Shown piece after piece: positions 1 through 5,223 of a stretch of 5,223 nt of DNA. The first letter of the stretch is position 1. Every line of letters starts with the position of its first letter. The stretch comes from an uncultured Oscillospiraceae bacterium. Lineage in GTDB: Bacteria; Bacillota; Clostridia; Oscillospirales; Oscillospiraceae. The notes beneath the pieces are model-generated. The model worked only from the letters and a program-made list of their open reading frames with translations, had not been told where the DNA came from and did not search any database. The stretch is taken from NCBI GenBank assembly GCA_900752445.1, contig CAADVN010000247.1, forward strand, positions 1 to 5,223. The letters are read 5' to 3'. Both the position numbers and the translations under genes were made by a program.

Positions 1-650
1 GGAACTATGGAGCGGACTTTGCTCTGGATCAGCTGTCGTTCAGGCTGTACAGCGATTTTACGTCGGGCAAAGAGGTGACCAGGACAGAGAGCCTGGGCCT
101 TGCAGAGGGCCTGGTCGAGACCCTGTCGTCCGAAGGCAAGCTGACGATGTATAAACCGAACCAGTATTTCTGGGCGCATACCGATCAATTTCTCAGTGCC
201 CCCACAGTGAGCAGCCAACTGTTGTATGAGAGCGACACGGTGCCGTTTTTACAGATCGTACTGAGCGGCTGCGTGGAGGTGTTTGCCGAGCCGTTGAATA
301 TGACATCCTGCTCAAGAGAAAAGCTGCTGAGGCTGGTGGAGTATGGAATGGCTCCGTCCTTCGCAGTAGTTGGCTGCGACAGCGTTGAGCTTGTGAATAC
401 TGCGCAGTCGGAATACTCCTCTGCCGGCTTCGAGGGCTGGCACGATAAAATCTCCGAGGCCTATGAAACCGTGTCTTCAGCGTTGAACGGAGTGTGGGGC
501 CACGGGATAACCGAGCACCGCTGCCTTGACAACGGATTCGTGAGGGTGAGCTACGACAACGGAGCGAGGATATACGTCAACTATACCGACAAAGTGCAGA
601 CGGCAGACGGCGTGAGCGTTGAGCCTTGCTGGTTTGCCATAGTGAAATGA
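1..650 (+). CDS. DUF5696-family protein, C-terminal part (5' end outside window)
   Basis: The frame is open from base 3 with no stop until TGA at 648-650, giving 215 visible residues; the true start is upstream. The GTG at 75 is only an internal codon, because coding continues through it (visible start NYGADFALDQLSFRLYSDF). The sequence resembles the C-terminal end of DUF5696 proteins: a YGADFALDQLSF stretch, a segment VPFLQIVLSGCVEVFAEPLN, then EKLLRLVEYGMAPSF, and a terminal beta-rich module with VRVSYDNGARIYVNYT and DGVSVEP. DUF5696 proteins are large, of unknown function, and in Firmicutes are often encoded beside CUT1 sugar permeases, as here. I infer a glycan-active role, perhaps a glycosidase-like barrel with a C-terminal beta domain, but see no residue that proves catalysis. 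The frame is intact and the codon use matches the downstream genes. Family recognition is from memory of the pattern, not from a search. Confidence 0.8.
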   Translation, partial: NYGADFALDQLSFRLYSDFTSGKEVTRTESLGLAEGLVETLSSEGKLTMYKPNQYFWAHTDQFLSAPTVSSQLLYESDTVPFLQIVLSGCVEVFAEPLNMTSCSREKLLRLVEYGMAPSFAVVGCDSVELVNTAQSEYSSAGFEGWHDKISEAYETVSSALNGVWGHGITEHRCLDNGFVRVSYDNGARIYVNYTDKVQTADGVSVEPCWFAIVK

Positions 651-656
651 GGGAGG
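651..656 (+). promoter_or_regulatory. Ribosome binding site of the first permease
   Basis: GGGAGG lies 8 bases before the ATG at 665 and directly follows the TGA of the DUF5696 gene. This decides the permease start. The in-frame ATG at 647, which overlaps the stop as ATGA, has no purine-rich sequence at a proper distance, and the TTG at 626 is less likely still. Confidence 0.8.
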
Positions 657-664
657 GTAGGCGC

Positions 665-1609
665 ATGCGCGATTCAAATGGCGGCACGGCTGTAAAACCG
701 AAAGAGCACAGCCGTGGCCGTGCAAGGCTGAAAAAGCCCGGCGCACCCATGCTAAAGAACCGGCAGAGGGAGACTCTCTCAGGACTGGTCTTTTTCCTGC
801 CCTGGATCATAGGCTTTCTTGCCATAACCTGTTACCCGCTGATCTATTCCATCGTCATCAGCTTCAACCAGGTGGCGATACGCCCCGGCGAGATAACGCT
901 TGAACCGATAGGCTGGGAGTATTTCAGGCAGGCCCTGTTCCTGGACACGGAGTTTCCCCCAATGCTGGTGACTTCCGTCACACAGGTGGCCATAGGCACG
1001 CCCATCTCCGTAGTGTTTGCCTTGGTCATCGCCCTGCTCCTGAACCGCAGCTTCCGCGGCAGGACGGTGTACAGGATGATCTTCTTCATGCCTGTCATCA
1101 TAATGAGCGGTCCGGTCATGACCGAGCTCCTGACGGAAACGTCGGCGATGAGCATAGACATGGACATAATGGGGCTCAACTCAATACTTACGGAACTCGA
1201 CAAGGGCTGGTCTGTGCTGCTGCTGAGTATTTTGAACAGCTTTATAAGGATACTCTGGTTCTGCGGAGTTCAGATAATCGTCTTTCTGGTATCGCTTCAG
1301 AAGATAGACAGCAGTATGTACGAGGCGGCGTCCATAGACGGGGCGTCAGCCTGGGAGGCTTTTTGGAAGATCACCCTGCCGCACCTGAGACCCATAATAA
1401 TGCTGAACACGATCTATACGATAATTGAAATGGGCACCGCGGCTGACGACGCCACAAATACAAAGATAATGGAGTCGATAACGGACATAGCAAGACCATA
1501 CAGCTTTGCGGCGGCGATGTCGTGGATATACGCCTTCTGCCTGATGCTGCTCATGACCATTGCCTTCCTGCTGCTCAGGGAGCGCCGTGAGAAGGGAGGG
1601 CAAAAGTGA
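665..1609 (+). CDS. Sugar ABC transporter permease, MalF/UgpA type (CUT1)
   Basis: This 314-residue inner-membrane permease should form a heterodimeric channel with the next gene product to import an oligosaccharide or sugar. The N-terminal tail of about 38 residues is basic and cytoplasmic. Hydrophobic segments follow at roughly 39-67, 104-127, 137-157, 183-211, 244-258 and 281-304, the six-helix plan of the family. The EAA loop that docks the ATPase is clear at residues 220-239 (YEAASIDGASAW, then ITLP), matching EAA-x2-DGA-x8-I-x-LP. Length is normal for the MalF-like partner in Gram-positive bacteria. A somewhat long polar loop at 156-182 (rich in M, D, T) separates helices 3 and 4. ATG 665 was chosen for its GGGAGG site. 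The gene starts 14 bases after the DUF5696 stop and overlaps the next gene by 4 bases. The substrate cannot be read from the sequence. Confidence 0.95.
   Translation: MRDSNGGTAVKPKEHSRGRARLKKPGAPMLKNRQRETLSGLVFFLPWIIGFLAITCYPLIYSIVISFNQVAIRPGEITLEPIGWEYFRQALFLDTEFPPMLVTSVTQVAIGTPISVVFALVIALLLNRSFRGRTVYRMIFFMPVIIMSGPVMTELLTETSAMSIDMDIMGLNSILTELDKGWSVLLLSILNSFIRILWFCGVQIIVFLVSLQKIDSSMYEAASIDGASAWEAFWKITLPHLRPIIMLNTIYTIIEMGTAADDATNTKIMESITDIARPYSFAAAMSWIYAFCLMLLMTIAFLLLRERREKGGQK
685..716 (+). repeat. Perfect 9-bp inverted repeat inside the start of the first permease gene
   Basis: CACGGCTGT at 685-693 pairs perfectly with ACAGCCGTG at 708-716 around a 14-base A-rich loop (694-707). It begins 20 bases after the A of the ATG at 665, within the codons of the cytoplasmic tail. 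In mRNA it could form a hairpin just past the ribosome footprint. A regulatory role is inference, and chance is possible. Confidence 0.4.
1594..1600 (+). promoter_or_regulatory. Ribosome binding site of the second permease
   Basis: GGGAGGG sits inside the last codons of the first permease gene, 5 bases before the GTG at 1606. It supports this GTG, which overlaps the preceding stop as GTGA, as the real start and fits translational coupling of the two permeases. Confidence 0.8.
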
Positions 1610-2583
1610 GCCGCAGTAAAGAAAAAAGCAGGGCAGCGCGCCCGAGCGTGGGCGAGGCGCTCACGAGGTTCTTCAGGGGCAAGGCGGGCTCTTCAAGCGT
1701 ACCGGCAAGGCTGATGACCTATCTGATACTTACCGGTCTGGGCTTTGTGTTCATATACCCGCTGATCTACATGATATCCGTCAGCCTCATGGACACAGCC
1801 GACCTCGTGGATGCCACTGTGACCTGGGTGCCTACGCACTTCACACTGGAGGGCTTCAGAAAAGCTGCCCGCACGCTGGAGTTCTGGGACGGACTCAAGG
1901 ACTCACTCATAATGACGGTGATACCGGCCGGACTCCAGACCCTGACGCTTGCCATGGCGGGTTACGGCCTGGCGAGATATCCTGTGCCGTTAAAGAAGTT
2001 CTGGGTCGTTCTCGCGGTATTCATCTTCCTCATCCCCAGCCAGGTCACTACCATACCTCGGTTCCTGCTCTTCAATACCTATAAACTGGTGGGCACCATC
2101 TGGCCAATGTATCTCATCTGCCTGCTGGGACAGGGCATAAAAAGCTCGGTGTTTCTGCTCATATTCTATAACTATTTCAGCTCCTACCCGAAAGCCATGG
2201 ACGAGGCTGCAAAGATAGATGGGGCTGGACCGTGGAAAATATTCTTCCGCATAGCGATACCGATGGCAAAACCCGCGCTGGTACTGACATACCTGTTCTC
2301 GTTCATCTGGATATGGAACGATACCACGCAGATACCGCAGTATTCGACGGGCGCGGTGACGACTCTGCCCATGCATCTCCAGCAGTTTGTGGACGCCTTC
2401 AACAAGCTGTACTCCTCCTCCGGTGTCAGCACCGGCGGAGCGCTGAATGAATCCATACGCCTTGCCGGAACTCTGCTCTCGATACTACCGCTCATTCTGC
2501 TTTATGTCATAATTCAGAGACAATTTGTGGAGAGCATTGAAAAGACCGGCATTACGGGAGAATACCGATGCGAACGCCCCTGA
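1606..2583 (+). CDS. Carbohydrate ABC transporter permease, MalG/UgpE type (CUT1)
   Basis: This 325-residue permease is the second half of the importer channel. It has a basic cytoplasmic tail of about 34 residues, a first helix near 35-61 with the family-typical FIYPLIYMISVSL, further hydrophobic segments near 99-122, 131-150, 162-188, 224-238 and 285-304, and the ATPase-docking EAA loop at residues 200-219 (DEAAKIDGAGPW, then IAIP). The C-terminal QRQFVESIEKTGITGE is the usual MalG-type ending. The GTG start overlaps the stop of the first permease by 4 bases, which suggests that the two subunits are made in equal amounts. The last 16 bases overlap the start of the GH31 gene, so the final residues (CERP) are encoded in DNA shared with the lipoprotein start. 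No ATPase or binding-protein gene is in the window. Confidence 0.95.
   Translation: MSRSKEKSRAARPSVGEALTRFFRGKAGSSSVPARLMTYLILTGLGFVFIYPLIYMISVSLMDTADLVDATVTWVPTHFTLEGFRKAARTLEFWDGLKDSLIMTVIPAGLQTLTLAMAGYGLARYPVPLKKFWVVLAVFIFLIPSQVTTIPRFLLFNTYKLVGTIWPMYLICLLGQGIKSSVFLLIFYNYFSSYPKAMDEAAKIDGAGPWKIFFRIAIPMAKPALVLTYLFSFIWIWNDTTQIPQYSTGAVTTLPMHLQQFVDAFNKLYSSSGVSTGGALNESIRLAGTLLSILPLILLYVIIQRQFVESIEKTGITGEYRCERP
2556..2560 (+). promoter_or_regulatory. Ribosome binding site of the GH31 lipoprotein gene
   Basis: GGGAG lies within the end of the second permease gene, 7 bases before the ATG at 2568. It supports that ATG, which is directly followed by a coherent lipoprotein signal sequence. Confidence 0.75.
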
Positions 2584-2627
2584 CAATCGCGGCGCCGATC
2601 CTGCTCGCCGCCGCGATCTCTGCCTGC
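2568..2627 (+). other. Lipoprotein signal peptide with lipobox of the GH31 protein
   Basis: Residues 1-20 show a short n-region with one Arg (R2), a hydrophobic core of Ala, Ile and Leu, and the lipobox I-S-A-C ending at Cys20, which fits signal peptidase II cleavage and lipidation. A hydrophilic Gln/Glu/Thr-rich linker follows at about 22-38, typical of surface-tethered lipoproteins. It places the enzyme on the outer face of the cytoplasmic membrane. Confidence 0.88.
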
Positions 2628-5223
2628 GGGACAACAGAGCCGCGGGCAACACAACAGCAGGAGCTGGAACAGACGCAGCTGCAGCTCTACGGTCTGCCGT
2701 CGGATGGCCTTGCGCATGAGCCCTACGGCTGGGACAACCTGTACGGCAGCAAGGAAGTGCCCGAGAAATGGTGGCAGAGGAGCCCCAGGGACCCCAAAGC
2801 CGGCGAAGAAGTGGAGATAAACGTCTCCGTCGGGACATCGCTGAAGGACAAGGACATCTGGCTTGAGTGGTCTCTGAACGGAGAGCTCATGGAGCCTGTG
2901 AAATGCAGCCACAGGGCAAACGTCAGCGTTGACGGCGTGGAAAGGCTGCGATGCATAGGCAAGCTCGGCAGCTTCGACACCGGAGACAGGGTGGAATACA
3001 CAGTCTGCGCCGGAACGGACGGGAAAGCGGAAAAACAGCTCGGCATATTTGAGTTCTCAATTTCCGAGTGGCAGACGTTTATCCCCGAAAGTATACACGC
3101 GGATGAAAGCGGCCTGGTCATTTCCGGCTCGGCCGGAGGCGGGGAAGCCACGGCCAGGGCGGAGCTGTCGGACGGCGTGCTTTCGCTCACGGTGGAAGAC
3201 GGCGCTGAAGAGCCGGACTTGGAGGAAACCGGAGAGCTGTCTTTGACAAGCGGCGGACTCAAAGCCGAATTCGCAGAGGACAGCTGCGCTTTCTCCGCGG
3301 AGCTTGACGGACGTGAGCTTTTGAGCATGTGCGAGGGCCTGGAGCTGTTGACGGACGGCGCCGACATCAGCGGGATCAGGCTCAGTGTCGCTGCAGATAG
3401 GACAGACGCATTTTACGGTTTCGGCATGAGGTACGATTCGCTAGACCAGCGCGGCAGGACCGTGGACATCTACTGCGTCAACTGGTATACACAGCAGCAG
3501 GGCGAATCCTATACGCCCGTGCCGTTCTACTTCGTGCCGGATAAGTACGGGCTCTTTGTGGACAGCACCTGCTATTCGCGCTTTGCCATGTGTTCTGAGC
3601 GTGAAGACGCCTGCGTCGTGGAGGTGTATACCGAGGGCGACGGCGAGTTTTCCGTGCCGTTCCACTTCATAACCGGAGATAACGCCGACATCCTGTCCAG
3701 GTATTCAGAGCTGGCCGGGAAGGCGGAACTGCCTCCCGCCTGGGCCTTTGGACCGTGGATATCCGCCAACGAGTGGAACAGGCAATCCGAGATAATGGAG
3801 CAGCTGGACGCCGCTCTGGAAAACCGGATATCCACCAGCGTAATAGTCATCGAAGCCTGGAGCGACGAGGAGACCTTCTACATCTGGAACGACGCGGAGT
3901 ATGAGCCGAATGACGGCTCGGGGGCCTTCAGGTTGGATGATTTTACGTTCTCCGGCAGATGGCCTGACCCCGCAGGTATGGTCGACGAGCTGCATGAGAA
4001 CGGGATAAAGGTCCTGCTGTGGCAGATACCGGTGCTCAAATACTCGGCGACTGCACCGGTACAGTCCATGCGAGACCAGTTTTATGCCGAGGATATGGGC
4101 TATGTGTTCAGCCGCGAGGACGGTTCGGTCTACCGTATGCCGTCCGGGACCTGGTTCGGAAGCAGCCTCCTGGTGGACTTCACAGACCCCGAAGCGGCGA
4201 GCTGGTTTTTGGAAAAGCGGAGATATCTTATAGACGAGCTGGGCGTAGACGGCTTCAAGACCGACGGCGGCGAGTTTGTCTGGGGAAGTGAGGTCGTGGC
4301 CTCGAACGGCCTCTCGGGCCGCAGCCTCAGAAACGCATATCCCGATGCCTATGCGCAGGCTTACTATGACTTCATAAATGCCGACGGGCAGGAGCGGGTG
4401 ACCTTCAGCCGGGCGGGTGGCAGCTCCATGCAGACGCACCCCCTGTGCTGGATAGGCGACCAGCTGTCGGATGAAAAGGCCTTCAAATCGGCAATAATCG
4501 CCGCCCAGAGCGCGTCCATGTCCGGCATACCCTTCGTGGCCTGGGACATTGCGGGTTTCAGCGGAGATGTGCCAACAACGGAGCTCTATTGCCGCAGCGC
4601 AGCCCAGGCGGCCTTTTCCCCGGTGATGCAGCTGCACTCGGAGACCAGCGGAGACCCCAGCCCAAGTGTGGCCCGTACGCCTTGGAACATGGCCGAGCGC
4701 AAGGGCAGCGATACCTGCCTTGAGGTGTACAAGTACTACGCAAACCTCAGAATGAACCTTTTGCCGTACATCTACTCCGAGGCGGCATATTCAAGCGAGA
4801 GCGGCGAGCCGCTCATGCGGAGCATGGCCTATGAGTTCCCAGAGGACAGCGAGGCGGCGGAGGATGAGTACCAGTATATGTTGGGACGCAGCCTGCTCGT
4901 CGCCCCGGTGACGGAGATATCGAGCGGCAGGGTGGAGGTGTATCTTCCCGAAGGGGAGTGGTACGGCTTCTTTGACGGGGAACGATATGAGCCCGGGACC
5001 CACATATTCGAGTGCGAGTTCGACGAGATACCGGTGTTTGTCCGCGGCGGGTCCGTGATACCCCTGAATACTGCGAACGGGGAACTCGGAAGCTATGTAG
5101 GAAATGGCACTGAGGACTATTTGGAGCTGGAGTTCTGGTCCTATTCGGAAAAATCGGAATACGATTGGTTTGACTACGTCTCGGGAGAGCGCTATACATT
5201 GAAGTTCGCGGATGAAGGCGCGA
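2568..5223 (+). CDS. Secreted lipoprotein glycoside hydrolase, family GH31 (3' end outside window)
   Basis: An exo-acting alpha-glycosidase anchored outside the membrane; 885 codons are open to the window edge. After the signal peptide (Cys20) and a Gln-rich linker comes a beta-rich N-terminal domain at about 60-160 (WWQRSPRDPKAGEEV at its start). Next are a mutarotase-like domain with FYGFGMRYDSLDQRGR from 282, the TIM barrel from about 389 (PPAWAFGPW), and C-terminal beta domains that include EPLMRSMAYEFPED (747) and YMLGRSLLVAPV (770). The nucleophile is D566 in GFKTDGGEF, and the acid/base is D631 in CWIGDQ. R615, D660 (DIAGF) and H690 match MGAM R526, D571 and H600 in spacing, so the site looks complete. 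Atypical points are Gly after the nucleophile, GDQ rather than GGD(C/N), and Gln688 where MGAM has Arg598. Thirteen cysteines besides Cys20 are many for an exported protein. The substrate (alpha-glucoside, xyloside, galactoside or other) cannot be assigned. Confidence 0.93.
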   Translation, partial: MRTPLTIAAPILLAAAISACGTTEPRATQQQELEQTQLQLYGLPSDGLAHEPYGWDNLYGSKEVPEKWWQRSPRDPKAGEEVEINVSVGTSLKDKDIWLEWSLNGELMEPVKCSHRANVSVDGVERLRCIGKLGSFDTGDRVEYTVCAGTDGKAEKQLGIFEFSISEWQTFIPESIHADESGLVISGSAGGGEATARAELSDGVLSLTVEDGAEEPDLEETGELSLTSGGLKAEFAEDSCAFSAELDGRELLSMCEGLELLTDGADISGIRLSVAADRTDAFYGFGMRYDSLDQRGRTVDIYCVNWYTQQQGESYTPVPFYFVPDKYGLFVDSTCYSRFAMCSEREDACVVEVYTEGDGEFSVPFHFITGDNADILSRYSELAGKAELPPAWAFGPWISANEWNRQSEIMEQLDAALENRISTSVIVIEAWSDEETFYIWNDAEYEPNDGSGAFRLDDFTFSGRWPDPAGMVDELHENGIKVLLWQIPVLKYSATAPVQSMRDQFYAEDMGYVFSREDGSVYRMPSGTWFGSSLLVDFTDPEAASWFLEKRRYLIDELGVDGFKTDGGEFVWGSEVVASNGLSGRSLRNAYPDAYAQAYYDFINADGQERVTFSRAGGSSMQTHPLCWIGDQLSDEKAFKSAIIAAQSASMSGIPFVAWDIAGFSGDVPTTELYCRSAAQAAFSPVMQLHSETSGDPSPSVARTPWNMAERKGSDTCLEVYKYYANLRMNLLPYIYSEAAYSSESGEPLMRSMAYEFPEDSEAAEDEYQYMLGRSLLVAPVTEISSGRVEVYLPEGEWYGFFDGERYEPGTHIFECEFDEIPVFVRGGSVIPLNTANGELGSYVGNGTEDYLELEFWSYSEKSEYDWFDYVSGERYTLKFADEGA
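2586..2617 (+). repeat. Perfect 9-bp inverted repeat inside the GH31 signal-peptide codons
   Basis: ATCGCGGCG at 2586-2594 pairs with CGCCGCGAT at 2609-2617 around a 14-base loop (2595-2608). It begins 18 bases after the A of the ATG at 2568. It lies in Ala/Ile codons of a GC-rich signal peptide, so composition may explain it. Still, stem length, loop length and distance to the start closely match the repeat in the first permease gene. Confidence 0.35.

Noticed and set aside
75..77. GTG as the start of a separate 191-residue protein
   Set aside because: The same frame is open back to base 3 and the upstream residues continue the DUF5696-like pattern, so this GTG is an internal Val codon.
647..650. 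ATGA overlap as an alternative start of the first permease
   Set aside because: It is in frame and would add six residues, but it lacks a ribosome binding site. The ATG at 665 has GGGAGG at ideal spacing.
661..670. Perfect 10-bp palindrome GCGCATGCGC around the first permease start codon
   Set aside because: It is short, with no loop and no second copy. It is likely a chance effect of GC-rich sequence around ATG.
2723..3367. Minus-strand open frame of 214 codons, very rich in Ser and Pro
   Set aside because: It is antisense to the N-terminal domains of GH31. The Ser/Pro bias is simply the reverse complement of Glu, Gly and Arg codons, and no ribosome binding site or domain is evident.
3705..4637. 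Long open frame on the minus strand (310 codons) opposite the GH31 gene
   Set aside because: It lies fully antisense to the catalytic barrel of an intact, well-recognised GH31 gene. Its translation is rich in Arg, Gly, His and Pro with no recognisable motif, as expected for the reverse of a GC-rich gene.
1..5223. CRISPR array, tRNA or rRNA genes, insertion sequences, attachment sites, rho-independent terminators
   Set aside because: No regularly spaced repeats, RNA gene signatures, transposase motifs or GC hairpins followed by T-runs were seen. Nearly every base is taken by the four coding regions.

Overview
The window is a compact part of a carbohydrate-use operon, all on the + strand. It most likely comes from an anaerobic Firmicutes/Clostridia-type bacterium. 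The evidence for this is strong GGGAGG-type ribosome binding sites, a DUF5696 protein next to CUT1 sugar permeases, a lipoprotein glycosidase, and GC-rich DNA that still uses many ATA (Ile) and AGG (Arg) codons. The taxonomic call is an inference; there is no rRNA or other marker gene here.

Layout: (1) bases 1-650 hold the C-terminal 215 residues of a DUF5696-family protein whose start lies upstream; (2) bases 665-1609 hold a MalF-type (first) sugar ABC permease; (3) bases 1606-2583 hold a MalG-type (second) permease, overlapping the first by 4 bases (GTGA); (4) bases 2568-5223 hold a lipoprotein glycoside hydrolase of family GH31, overlapping the second permease by 16 bases and running off the right edge with 885 codons open. 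There are no intergenic gaps longer than 14 bases and no visible promoter or terminator, so the four genes are probably one transcript with coupled translation. All three visible stop codons are TGA.

How the genes fit together (inference): the GH31 lipoprotein, tethered outside the membrane, would release sugar from an alpha-linked glycan or oligosaccharide. The two permeases would form the membrane channel of a CUT1-type importer. The DUF5696 protein, of unknown biochemical function, probably acts on or binds the same glycan. No solute-binding protein or ATPase is visible. The binding protein may lie just outside the window, and CUT1 systems of Gram-positive bacteria often share an MsmX/MsmK-type ATPase encoded elsewhere.

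The points most worth a second look are the GH31 enzyme, which has a complete catalytic set but atypical flanking residues; the DUF5696-transporter-GH31 linkage, which suggests a glycan for the unknown family; and two perfect 9-bp inverted repeats with 14-base loops placed 18-20 bases after the A of the start codon in two of the genes.
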